64,000 nucleotides of DNA, from contig LODT01000035.1 of assembly GCA_001606155.1 (NCBI GenBank), positions 982,658 through 1,046,657 of the forward strand, given 5' to 3'. Positions 41,192 to 51,929 of the stretch are shown here, piece by piece (position 1 is the stretch's first letter; each line of letters starts with the position of its first letter). The position numbers and the translations under genes are program-made. This DNA is from Tieghemostelium lacteum (taxonomy: Eukaryota > Evosea > Eumycetozoa > Dictyosteliales > Raperosteliaceae). Under the pieces are notes generated by a model, which had not been told where the DNA came from, did not search any database, and worked only from the letters and a program-made list of their open reading frames with translations.

Positions 41192-42859
41192 ATGGATATT
41201 CAATTATTTAATACACCCAAGACCGAGTATTATGTAAAAGAATTTGAAATTGAATTATCAAATAGTAAAGAAGTTGCATTGATACAATATTTTTGTAATT
41301 CACTGAATGAACCAATATTCTTTCCTGATAGAACTTTGGCATCCCTTTTTAATGTAAATCTCTCTACTCTCAGAGGTAGATTCAATAGACTGACAAAACA
41401 ATATGAAGGTTATCGTATCTTGATTAGCGAAAAATCAAAATCTAGAATTGGTCTTAATCATTATATTAATTGGTGTAAACAACCAAATACCAATAATAAT
41501 AATAATCAATCAGATAGATCATCAACAAATTCTCCACAAAAACAAACTGCAAGTACATGTAAAATTAGTAATAATATAGATAGTATATTAGATATACCAA
41601 TCAATAACATTTCAATCTCACAAAACAACAACAACAATAATGGTAGTAGTGGCAATGGTTCACCAACATCCTCTCCATCACTCAATGGCAATAATACGTT
41701 ACCACTTCATGGATTAGTAGCTTTAAATCACATTAAATTGGTAAATGTTGCCTTGTCTGAATGGATTGCAAATAACTATGAGAGATTAGGTACAAAGATT
41801 TCAAGTATTGAAAATAATTTCAAAAAATCTGAAATTCCATACCACAGAAATGGTGATGTAATTTCTATTTCAATTACAAAAAAAGAGGATCTGATCCCAC
41901 CATTTCCAATCACTGGTAATCTCTTGCCATATTACTTTCCTAGACAAGTTGGTTTTTCATCATCACAAAATTCTTTAGTATCTATTCCAAACATTCCTGG
42001 TACCCCAATACAACAACAACAAGGTTTTATGAGTTCTGATGGTAGCCAACCATCCTCATCAACAAATGTGAACCATTTAGAATCACCAAATCCAACTACT
42101 ACCACTACAACAACTTCTACTAATTCTACTAGTGGTAATAATTTAAATAACAATAATAATAATAATAATGGCGGTAGTTTTTTACCAGTATCTTCACTCA
42201 CTAGGTCATCTTCATGCCTCTTCTCAAAATCCAAACAAAATAATAATTATCAACAAAAAAATAACAAAAAACTAAACTTGCACTCTCAGCTTCACATTTC
42301 TCCTGATTTGTTTGCATCAAATGTAGATGATGGATATAGATCAACTTCTCCAACTTCATCAATGTTTGATAGTCCCAATACCAGTACTGGACCATCATCA
42401 CCAATTACTTTTAACTCCTTTATAAATGATGATGCCTTGGAACCTTTAGATAGAGATCAATACAATAACAACAACAATAATATTTTTTCTTGTACTAATT
42501 CTCTATTTGGTAAGAAACATCAATCATTACCTACACCAAATCCAGAGACACCACCACCAACCAATTACCCATACAATAGAAAAAGAAGTGCATCTAGTGA
42601 TTTTACAATCTATGACAACAACAATAATAATAATAATAATAACAACAATATATTTGGGTGTATAGATTACCAACATCAATACCAATCACCATCTACACCT
42701 ACAACACCAACAAGCTCATACAGTAAAACTCAAGATGAATATTTTGAAATGTGCTTAAATTCAAAATCAACAACATCAACACCAAACTTATCCAGCCCTA
42801 ATATACTTTTAAATAACAATAATATGATTCAAAAATCAAATTTACCAGTGGTTCAACAA

Positions 42860-42891
<32 letters not shown>

Positions 42892-43378
42892 GTCACCTCA
42901 ATCACTTAAAAAATATAAAATTTCTACACAGTTATTAAATAATTGTAACAATATTATAAATAGTAATAATAATAATAATAGTATAGGAAACAAAAATATC
43001 AATAGTAATAATAATACTACTATAGGAAAAAATAGTAATAATACCAATTTTGCTGTTCAAAAACATTTTATTTATTTTATCAACAATCAAAGATCAACTA
43101 ATCCAACTTTTATAGATTGTGTAGTTGAAGGAGAGAATGATGTCAAAAAAGTTGACCTCTCCAAAATCTACAACTTTCAAGAATTCAAATACACTCTCTC
43201 CAAAGTTTTCTCTTTGATTTCATTTTCCATTCATTATAATAAGTCCAATAACAATGTTGTCGAAACACAACTCTATGATTCAAAAGATGAATGGAAATCC
43301 TTCTATGAACTTGCAAACAAAGTTATCATCAAACCCATCAATACCACACCTGAAATTAGAAATTTAATCAATTTCTAA
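41192..43378 (+). CDS. Asn/Gln-rich putative regulatory protein with two short conserved domains
   Basis: A single exon encodes 728 residues. Residues ~15-95 form a compact predicted helical block (KEVALIQYFCNSLNEPIFF, then TLASLFNVNLSTLRGRFNRL) that looks like a helix-turn-helix DNA-binding domain. About 480 residues of poly-Asn, poly-Gln, Ser and Pro follow. The C-terminal ~105 residues are ordered again (KHFIYFINNQRSTNPTFID, IYNFQEFKYTLSKVFSLISF, KDEWKSFYELANKVII) and might be a PB1-like interaction domain. The architecture suggests a transcription regulator. I cannot name the family, and the protein could act elsewhere. Confidence 0.78.
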
Positions 43379-43728
43379 ATTATATTCTTATTCCCAACAC
43401 TTTCTACAACATTAGCACAAATTACCACAATGCTATACAAACAACAAAAAAAAAAAGGATGAAATCAGCAAAAAATCAATTCAAATTTTAATAATCTAGA
43501 GCTATTAATAATAACCTATCTTTAATTTAAACCTAATGTTTGATTAAATTCTTTGTCAAATTTATCTTACTATAAGATAACTATTTTTTTAAATAAAATC
43601 CAAACCATAATAAAGAATGGATTTTATTTTTTGTACAAAAAAACAATTCTATATTACTCTTTGTATTTAAATAATATTATGTTTAAAAATTCGGTTTGGT
43701 TATGATAATATACACATTTGGTGGTTTT
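43379..43728. other. Convergent A/T-rich 3' spacer
   Basis: These 350 bases lie between two converging genes and should hold both polyadenylation regions. Several AATAAA-like words occur, including near 43590-43615. No gene is seen. Confidence 0.45.
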
Positions 43729-44506
43729 TTAGAGGAACAACATCATTGCTATATAGTCGTCATCTAGTTCTTCTTTTGATATTAGATGATTAATCTTTTG
43801 GCATCCAATTTGATCTTTTGGTTTAGCCATACAACACAGATAGTAAACACCACTAGGGTAACTACCATTATCGTGAACAATGTCTCGTATCTGTGGATGA
43901 ATTTGGCATGGTTTGTTGGCATTATTTGATTCGCTAAAAACATTATTACAATTTAAACAAACTCTCTTTCGAATAAATTCAAAATAGAATCTTCTCCATC
44001 GTATCCAATTTGAGAATTCATATTTCAAATATAATTTTCTAGCCAAATCCTTATTTAACCATATATCTATATCTCTTAATATTAACTGTTTCCATATTAA
44101 ATCTGATTTTATAGTAGAATAATATAATCTATTTACAACTAAAAATCTAATTAATATACCTTTTACGCAAAAAAACTCTGTAATACTATAAATAGTTACT
44201 TTGTAAATTCAGTATATCCATAAAACTTAAATTATTAATAATTTTACATCTAATTTCCATTGGTAGAGTTGATAGTGAATCTAGTGTATTAAATTCACAA
44301 TTTTCTGTATCCAAATCTTGTAATTCAATTTTTAAATTATTTCTACACTTGTTAATCCACTCTTTTTCTTTTTCTAATGAAACTTTTTTAATTTGTATAT
44401 TAAGTGATGAGCTGTTATGTTGATGTTCATGATTGTCTTCGATTGGATGCAGATGTAAATGATTGATTTCAACTAGTTTTTTCTTTTTGGAGTTATGTGA
44501 TCCCAT
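43729..44506 (-). CDS. F-box protein with CHORD-like Cys/His tail
   Basis: Two exons (44200-44506 and 43729-44138, 61-bp intron) give 238 residues. The N-terminus is basic (MGSHNSKKKK; the Gly at position 2 could allow N-myristoylation). An F-box covers about residues 80-125: LSTLPMEIRCKIINNLSFMD, then LYYSTIKSDLIWKQLI. The intron cuts the F-box, so neither exon alone shows it. The C-terminal ~70 residues have CLNC, CQIHPQ, YLCC and GCQKINH, a spacing like half of a CHORD zinc domain. F-box proteins bring substrates to SCF ubiquitin ligases, and the Cys/His part is likely the partner-binding module. Confidence 0.8.
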
Positions 44507-44760
44507 TTTTTTATAACTTAAACTATTTTAAAATGAAATGTGTGAAAATAATAAAATTAAGTTTGTTTTTACTAAAATAAAAGATAAAAAAAAAATAAAA
44601 GGGGTTGTGATTATCACTCTCAAAATTGTGTGAAATTAATTTTTTTAAAAAAATTCAAAGAAAGGTTTTTTTCGTTTGTATCTATATTTAAGTTAAAGGA
44701 TTTTTATATTATTATTAACAATTTTAGTAAAATTTTTATTCATATTGTTTAGTTGGGATT

Positions 44761-45348
44761 TTATCCGAGTAAAGGTGATGTAGATGTAGCATTTGAATTA
44801 TAATATAACGGAGAAAGTTGTTGATCTTGTGGTTGTGGTGGGATTATATATTGAACAGGTTGAATATAAACAGGATTAGCAGGTGCCCAATAATTAACTT
44901 CAATGTTAAGCTCTACCAATCTATTTCTACGAGTGTATGAAAAATGCAGACCACTGTTTTGAGTCTTTAGATTTTGTTTGCAAAGAACTCCTTCTAAAAA
45001 TCTAGTTATTCTCTTTCTTCTCTCTACTACATAGGCCATGAATATTATAGTTGAAACAAAACCAAAAACCAACCCTATCCATTGCAAATACTGATCATAT
45101 CCTTTACCTATAGCATATGCGATCATGATGAAACCAAGAAATAAAAATACTCCCATTGGTATCAGAGTCCATTTTTTAAACCGATTATTGTGAAATACTT
45201 GATTTAGCTCTATAACTGTTTGTTGTAGTTCTGTTATTTGATTCGGCTGTAATTGGTGTGCTACTACACATCCATCTAATGTGTATCCTGCACAATAACC
45301 TCCACTATAGGTTTTTGGTAATTTAAAAGTTTGTGAATTCATTATCAT
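44761..45348 (-). CDS. Two-span membrane protein, unknown family
   Basis: A single exon encodes 195 residues. MNSQTF two codons in is an equally good start. A Gln-rich N-terminal region with two Cys precedes two hydrophobic segments: LIPMGVFLFLGFIMIAYAIG (about 62-81) and WIGLVFGFVSTIIFMAYVV (about 91-109). A basic loop (ERRKRITRF) and a Pro/Gln/Tyr-rich tail ending TSPLLG follow. The tail has YxxI/V sorting-like motifs (YIQPV, YIIPP), suggesting an endomembrane protein with cytosolic ends. I do not recognise it. Confidence 0.75.
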   Translation of the reverse strand: MIMNSQTFKLPKTYSGGYCAGYTLDGCVVAHQLQPNQITELQQTVIELNQVFHNNRFKKWTLIPMGVFLFLGFIMIAYAIGKGYDQYLQWIGLVFGFVSTIIFMAYVVERRKRITRFLEGVLCKQNLKTQNSGLHFSYTRRNRLVELNIEVNYWAPANPVYIQPVQYIIPPQPQDQQLSPLYYNSNATSTSPLLG

Positions 45349-45666
45349 TATTTAATTTACTTTATAGAATATATTTTGATACAATTGACTTTCAATGGTA
45401 TTTAAATTCTTTTCCGACTTAAAAATTAAAGAATTTAACCAGGTTTTAAAAATCTAAAACTAAAGTTTTTCTCGACCTTCAAAGATTTTTCCGAGTTGCA
45501 TTTGCCTATCAAAAATACTTATATAAATTAATAGTAATATATATATATTTAAATAATTATGATTATATAATTTCACAAGAATAGTTTAAGAATATTTTCT
45601 CTTTTGATATTTTATAAATATCTTAAATGATGGAGTGATATTTGTTTTGCGATATTTTAGTATAAG
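45349..45666. promoter_or_regulatory. Divergent promoter region, membrane protein and methyltransferase
   Basis: These 318 gene-free bases lie between divergent starts. They are A/T-rich, with one more complex stretch ('tttttctcgaccttcaaagatttttccgagttgcatttgcc', about 45461-45507). No defined site is recognisable. Confidence 0.4.
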
Positions 45667-46311
45667 ATGGAACCTACTATGGACAGGATTAGTATGGCAG
45701 TGTCAATGTTTGACAAACTTGCCAATCAGTATCAGGAAAAATTTATGGATGTAAGCAAGTATGCTGATACATTGGATATATTTGGAAATGTACTACCAAA
45801 ATCAAATGCAGCAGTTGTGGAGTTAGGTTGTGGACCTGGAAATATTACACGTTACCTTTTGGATAAGTTCCCCAATTTAAAGATACTAGCTACTGATTTG
45901 GCTGCTAATATGTTGAAGTTGGGTGAGATTAATAATCCAGAGGCTAAATTTGAGTTGATGGATTGCAGAGATATAGGAAAATTAAAAGAAAAGTATGATG
46001 GTGTTATGTGTGGTTTCTGTCTACCTTATTTAAGTAAAGAAGAATCTTTAGAACTTATAGAAAGTGCTGCAAAATCTCTGAATGATAATGGTGTAATTTA
46101 TATAAGTACTATGGAGGGTGACTACAGTCTCTCTGGATTGGCAACAAGTAGTCAAGGAGATTCAGTTTATAGGTATTTTCATGAAGAAGGTTATCTAGTG
46201 TCTGCTCTAGAAAAACATTTCAATATTATTAAAATAGATAGAATACGATACCAGTATGGTAGTTCTGAAACTGTTGATCTTATACTTATAGCCACTAAAA
46301 AATCTCTATGA
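45667..46311 (+). CDS. SAM-dependent class I methyltransferase
   Basis: A single exon encodes 214 residues, the usual length for a small Rossmann methyltransferase. Motif I is VVELGCGPGN (about residues 55-64). The acidic residue after strand 2 is in ILATDLAANM. Motif II/III residues are in ELMDCRD and YDGVMCGFCLPYLS, and the post-motif segment is SAAKSLNDNGVIYIST. It methylates an unknown acceptor using S-adenosylmethionine. It resembles the trans-aconitate/ubiquinone type of methyltransferase. No targeting signal is seen. It converges on the Brr6-like gene 29 bp away. Confidence 0.9.
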   Translation: MEPTMDRISMAVSMFDKLANQYQEKFMDVSKYADTLDIFGNVLPKSNAAVVELGCGPGNITRYLLDKFPNLKILATDLAANMLKLGEINNPEAKFELMDCRDIGKLKEKYDGVMCGFCLPYLSKEESLELIESAAKSLNDNGVIYISTMEGDYSLSGLATSSQGDSVYRYFHEEGYLVSALEKHFNIIKIDRIRYQYGSSETVDLILIATKKSL

Positions 46312-46340
46312 TTTATTTTTATTGAATAAAGTGATGTCGT

Positions 46341-46820
46341 TCAATGTTTCAGTTGATTTCTATTTGTAATTTGTAAATGTAGTTCTTGATTATGGTCATC
46401 TTCAGAATAAACATGATGGTAGTGTTTAGGTTTGTTTTTGTAGATGATAGCTAGTGCCTGAGCTACAAAACATATAAAAATCATTGCTGGAAATGAAAGA
46501 TTGGAAACAAAGGTTTCTAAAGCACTAACCAATACATCAATTATTATAGTAAATCTATTTACTACTAGATGATTTGCAGACATGCACTGTTGTTTTAATG
46601 TTTCACATTGGTTATTGGTATCTGATATATGTAATGATTCTAATTTTTCACAATCATTTTCCATATATAATCGTTTACATTTCATTTGTTGCCATTCTCT
46701 GTCTGCTAGTTGTGACTCAAATTCACTATTTACTGTTTTTATAAAGAGATAAATGAAAATAGAAAAACCAATGAAACCTATTACATTTAAAATCCTTATA
46801 AATAATAACCTAGATGTCAT
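46341..46820 (-). CDS. Brr6/Brl1-like nuclear-envelope protein
   Basis: A single exon encodes 159 residues. Two membrane spans (about 12-29 and 112-131) flank a lumenal segment with four Cys: MKCKRLYMENDC, then NQCETLKQQCM. This is the Brr6/Brl1 pattern, in which the Cys form two disulfides. It is followed, as in that family, by an amphipathic stretch before the second span (IIIDVLVSALETFVSNLS). Brr6 and Brl1 help fuse inner and outer nuclear membranes during pore assembly and occur mainly in organisms with closed or semi-closed mitosis. The C-terminal tail is short and His-rich. The call is by pattern. Confidence 0.68.
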   Translation of the reverse strand: MTSRLLFIRILNVIGFIGFSIFIYLFIKTVNSEFESQLADREWQQMKCKRLYMENDCEKLESLHISDTNNQCETLKQQCMSANHLVVNRFTIIIDVLVSALETFVSNLSFPAMIFICFVAQALAIIYKNKPKHYHHVYSEDDHNQELHLQITNRNQLKH

Positions 46821-47257
46821 TATTCACATCATAGATACTTTAACAAAATAATTTTTTTTTTTTTTTAAAAATAATAAAAGAATGATATATATAATATAAA
46901 GCTCAACTAGAGTGGATCCAACAGTAAGAGCGTTCAGCTGTTGAGTGAAAGGTAAATGGGTAATCACAGTTAATACCATGTAGAATAGTTTTGGATATCT
47001 CAGATGAATTTGTGTTTGATAGTGATCATGGACTTAATGATTTTATTTGGTTGAGTTTGCAAATGATGTGAACATTGATTTTAACTATACATGTCAATCA
47101 AATTGTTAATATAGATATCGTTTTTTATTGTAATTAAACTTTTTTTTTAATTTTCGAAATTTGTCGTTTTTATCAAATTCGTTGTTACAAAAATTTAATT
47201 TTTATTTATTTGTTCGTTTTTCTAAACTCTTGTTGTTTATATGAAATATATAATAAA
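46821..47257. promoter_or_regulatory. Divergent spacer with a GC-richer block
   Basis: A 437-bp gene-free region lies between divergent starts. At about 46901-46990 a block of clearly higher complexity ('agagtggatccaacagtaag' onwards, with CTCAAC..GTTGAG able to pair) follows a TATA-like 'atatataatataaag'. It has no tRNA arms or snoRNA boxes. It may be a small RNA gene or a promoter element. Confidence 0.35.
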
Positions 47258-49943
47258 ATGATAACCAAATCATTCAAGTCATTAAATAATATAAATCATA
47301 GATTATATAGTACAGGTTTAATATCAACCAATATATATAATAATGAACCACAACAACCACAACAACAACAACAACAACATCAAAATAGCAAGAGAAATAA
47401 GAAAAAACAACAAATCAATTTTTTCAATTTGACTACCAGCCATGAAGACAGCAAAAATATAGAGAAAAAATCATCAATTAATAAAAGTAATTCCATTTTA
47501 AAAGTAATGTCCAATAAACTCAAACAGAAATTTGTAAAGCAAGTAAAGAATCTAGATGACCAATTGGAATTGGAACAATTTAATAAGGAGAGAAAAGAAA
47601 TTTTAGCAAAAGAAAGAAGTAATATGCAATATAAATTGGAAGATGTGGACGCTCTCTTAAAGAACCCAAAAAATCACCAAAATATACCAATGTCCAATCT
47701 AAAACATGTCTTTGGAAAATATCCAATGAAGTCATTGGCAATGTAGGTTTTTATATTTAACTAAGAAAAAAGAGAAAAGTAATTACTAATTATATATATT
47801 TATATAAAGTCTAAAGAAAAATTTAAAACATGAAGTTTATGGAAAAGAAGATATGGATCAAATGTATGATTGGATAAAGAATACAAAATACTTTTTGGAA
47901 CATGATGTATCGGAGACATTTTTAAAGTATTATTCAGAAACAGCTGACAATGCAAAGTTGATGGCAATCATTGAGAGATTTGAAGATAATGAAATTGAAT
48001 TCACAGCAGAGACATTTCACATTATTTTGAATCATTTCACAGAGAAAGAAGAACATAATATGATTCATTATTGGTTAAAGAAACTATTGTCAAATCAACA
48101 TAGTTATATAATATCGGATGCTAATAATATGCATATTCTAGAATATCTGGTCAGAGCCTATCTCTGTGTTGATGATATTCCAAAGTCTATGGAATACTTT
48201 GACATGTTGATGAAAAGAGCCAAGAAACATCCCCTATTCAATCTCTTTGAGGTTATGAAATTAATTACTACCAAACTCTGCGAAAAGAAGAAATATGATC
48301 ACTGTTTACACTTTTTGAAAAACTATATCCACACTCAACCAAGTTACCTTAACAGTGTGAATTTTACAGAGGCTGTCAGTCAACTCTGGGAAAATAATAT
48401 CAATATTAAAGTGCATATTATTGATCATCTCACTGACCTAAATCTATTTCAAGTTCAACACTATAAAAATATGATTGGTCACTTTTTGGAAAAAAATGAG
48501 GTAGATAGAGCACAGACTGTCTATGGATACTATCTACAGAAACACACTCCAACATTTCTAATGTACAATGTTTTCATTCGTCATTATGTAGATCATGGAA
48601 ATGTAGAGGATTCAATGTCCATTTTAGAACAAATGTACCAAAACGGAATTATATCAGACATTGTAATTGACTTTTGTGTCATGGAGTTGTGTCAGAGAGT
48701 TGGTGATTTACAGGCCCTGAATAAGGCCATTGACTACCTCTTCTTCAATGAGAAGACTTGGAAAAAGATTTCATTTCTCCTTGTGTATTCTCAGATTAAT
48801 GGGTACACTCAAATCTACAATATCATTCAGAGTAAATTACTTCATCCTGGGCTAGACAGACATTTGGTATCTCTGGTGACCAACCAGATTATCAGAGACT
48901 ATCTACGTATGAATAAATACGAAATGGCACTACGTTGGTTTGGTGACAGAGTCGTAATGTACAAATTGATACCCAATAGACACACTCTGGATTTCTTCCA
49001 GATTCATCACATAAATCAACAAGATGGTGCCGATAAGACAGACCTTGTGAATTTCTGGCTGAGAAAACGTCAACAATTTGCATTGCCTCCACCTGACCTT
49101 GACATGATTAAAGAGAGTTTCCTGCAACTTGATGTCATCTCTATTATGGAGAATATCGATAAGTTCACTCCAACAGGCCAACTTAAATTGAAGTTCAGTA
49201 AGTTAGGTACTCCACAACCTACAGCTGAACAATTACAACTCTATCGTATGTCACAGATTGATAAACACATAGCAATACACGATAACTCTGCAACTGATTA
49301 TGCACTGAATTCTTATTACCAAAAAAGAGACGTAAACAGTATTTACAATGAACTTGTTAAATACATGAAAAATGATGTTATTCCAAAAGGTGATATTCTC
49401 ATTCGTTCCATTTTAATCATTGCTGAAAATGATGTTAAAAAGTATAAAGATCTCCTATCTGTGGCATCTGCAACCATGAGATGCATTCTATTCAATGACA
49501 AACTCTTTGCAATGGTCCTAAAGAAGGACATTGATAATGGTGTAAAACTTTTGTCAACTATAAACAAAGAGCTATGGCGTCAGTCTAGTTGGACCTGGGA
49601 TGCTATCATTATAGGACTTCTCAATAAGGGGCACTTAAAACTAGCCTCTTTGTTGATTCGTAGAGCCACTTCATTCCACAAGACTTTAAATACCATTGAA
49701 ATTCAAGAAGCTATAGATACCCACTTCACCAAAAAATATGTTGACGATTCCACTATTGATTTTATAAACTATAACTTTTTATGGAAACTGAATAGAGCCA
49801 GTAGATATAAACTGGATAATGTAGATATAGATGAAACCTCTGAAGAAACTCGTGTAGAAACCAAAACAGCTGTTGAAGATCATATTAATTCTATGAAATC
49901 AACAACTAAATCTAGACAAGGTAATGAAGTAATTCTCGATTAA
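47258..49943 (+). CDS. Mitochondrial PPR-like helical-repeat protein
   Basis: Two exons (47258-47742 and 47810-49943, 67-bp intron) give 872 residues. The start MITKSFKSLNNINHRLYSTG is a typical mitochondrial presequence. A poly-Gln and Lys-rich stretch follows, then mostly helices. Pentatricopeptide-like units are visible, for example YNVFIRHYVDHGNVEDSMSI followed by LEQMYQNGI (about residues 385-420) and YLVRAYLCVDDIPKSMEYFD. PPR proteins bind organellar RNA for processing, stability or translation. The RNA target cannot be read here. The upstream in-frame sequence before 47258 has no ATG and is A/T-rich, so this start is preferred. Confidence 0.85.
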
Positions 49944-50193
49944 TAATAAAACATTATCAATAGTTTTTTATTTATTTCTTTTATTTCTGGTAAATTCCAT
50001 CAATTTAGATATTTTATTTTTTTTTTGGTATTTTCGAGTATACCCAATTGCTTTATAAAATTATTTCGTCATTTTTGATATTTTTTTTTTTCTATTTGAT
50101 TTTTCACAAAGCCTGGCAGATCGAGGTTGACCTTACACCTTAGTATCCAAGAAACATTAATTATTTAAAATTTCCTCTAAGTTTATTCAGTGA

Positions 50194-51715
50194 GTGAAGT
50201 TTTTTTTTTCAATTGAACATATAACACAACATTATATAATCCAAAAAAAAGAAAGAAAAGTTTCAAAAATAGTTAAATCAAATAAAACAGAAACCCCTCA
50301 AAAAGAAGGGTCACTTTTTGATAGGGTGCACCACTATAGTTCTGACCCACCTTTACAAGGTTGGATTATCAAACAAGGTGAATATGTAAAATCATGGAAA
50401 AGGTATGTACACCCTCTTAAAGGTTTAATATAAAAAGAATAGTGTAATGACTCATTAATGATTTATAAAACTAGACGGTGGATGTGCATTGAAGGTGACA
50501 CATTAAACTATTATACATCAGAGGATAAAGGTGAATTAAAGGGTAAAATTAAATTAAAAGATATAATAGAGATAAAGTTGGAGAATGATGGTCATCCTCA
50601 TAATCCACCAAATATAAGAGCATCAGTTGATTTGTCACATAGTACTGGTAATTTAGATCATTTTAATAGCAGTACAGGTAGTTTATCAGATCAAATGAAA
50701 AGGTCATCTGTTAATCTCTCATCTTCCATGAGTGGTACGAGAAGTATAGGTTCAGCAGTGACTACAACTACATTGACATCTTCAAGTGGTGGTCTTTCAT
50801 CATCATTTTCCACAACACATTTTACAAGCGGTAATAAAGTATCGACATCATCACTGCATTTGATAAAAGAATGGATATTCTCTATAAAGGTGCCAGATAG
50901 AATATACCAATTCAAAACTCTGTCAGAGACTGACTTGCACTATTGGATACAAGGTTTGAAGAATATTCAATTAGAGATTGCACTCGAGCAATCTTCCATC
51001 AGAGAGAACCAAAGACTCTCAAAAAAGCTGTCACTGGATCAAAATGATATCTTGAGAAACGAATTGTTTTACCTTCGACAGGAATGTAAAGAAATTAAAA
51101 AACAACTGATACAGACTCGTGATTCCTACAGTACGGAATTGACAGAGATTAAAACACTAATTAAAGTTTTAAAATCAAAATATGAAGAATATGTCTCTTT
51201 TAAGGATCTAGAGGTAAAAACTCTAAAATCTCAATGTAATATACAACAACAACAAATAAATAATTTGAATAACATTAATAATCACAGTAATAGTACAACA
51301 ACTACAACTACAACAACTACAACAAACAACAATCCAAGAACTACAAGTATAACATCTATAAAACCAATTTCTGATCTCAATGGTAACAATTCCAGTGTAA
51401 AAGAATTGGCACTATGGTACCCTGATGAATTTTGTTCCAGTTGTACCAGATGTAAAGCAAATTTCACTTTTTTTAGAAGAAAAGTAAGTACATTATTATT
51501 TATTACAATCTAAAAAGTATTTCTAATTTGTTTTCTTGAATTAGCATCACTGTCGACAATGTGGTAAAATATTTTGCTCCAAGTGTGCAAAAAAGAGCTG
51601 CAATGTGAGTGGTTATACAGAAAAAGTACGCGTTTGTGAAGATTGTTGTAATGAAATTCAATTAAGGTTTACAAAAAGTAATAGTATAAGTTCTACAATG
51701 ACTCTTTCAAATTGA
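50194..51715 (+). CDS. PH- and FYVE-domain protein; no ATG found at its 5' end
   Basis: Exons at about 50194-50402, 50475-51483 and 51545-51715 keep one frame. The PH domain starts LQGWIIKQGEYVKSWKRRWM and ends EWIFSIKVPDRIYQFKTL..LHYWIQGL. It is split by a ~70-residue Ser/Thr insert. Coiled coil and a poly-Thr/Asn stretch follow, then FYVE: WYPDEFC, RRKHHCRQCG, FCSKCAKKSC and RVCEDC. FYVE binds PI3P on endosomes and PH binds another phosphoinositide or a protein. The frame is open from 50194, but no ATG occurs in any frame between 49927 and 50382, so the true start is unresolved. The given start only marks the open frame. Confidence 0.82.
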
Positions 51716-51929
51716 TAGATGGTTCATTATAAACAACAATCAAATAATAACTACAATATTAGTATAATAGTAACAAATCAAAAACCAAGAATTGTATTAA
51801 TAATATATATCCAATTCATATTGGGTTTTTAGTTATTTATTAAATATTATATTTACATGAATAAATAAATATCTACTCTTCAGTATTCGGAATTACTACC
51901 CCCAATGCATTTGCAATTTGTGTATATAT

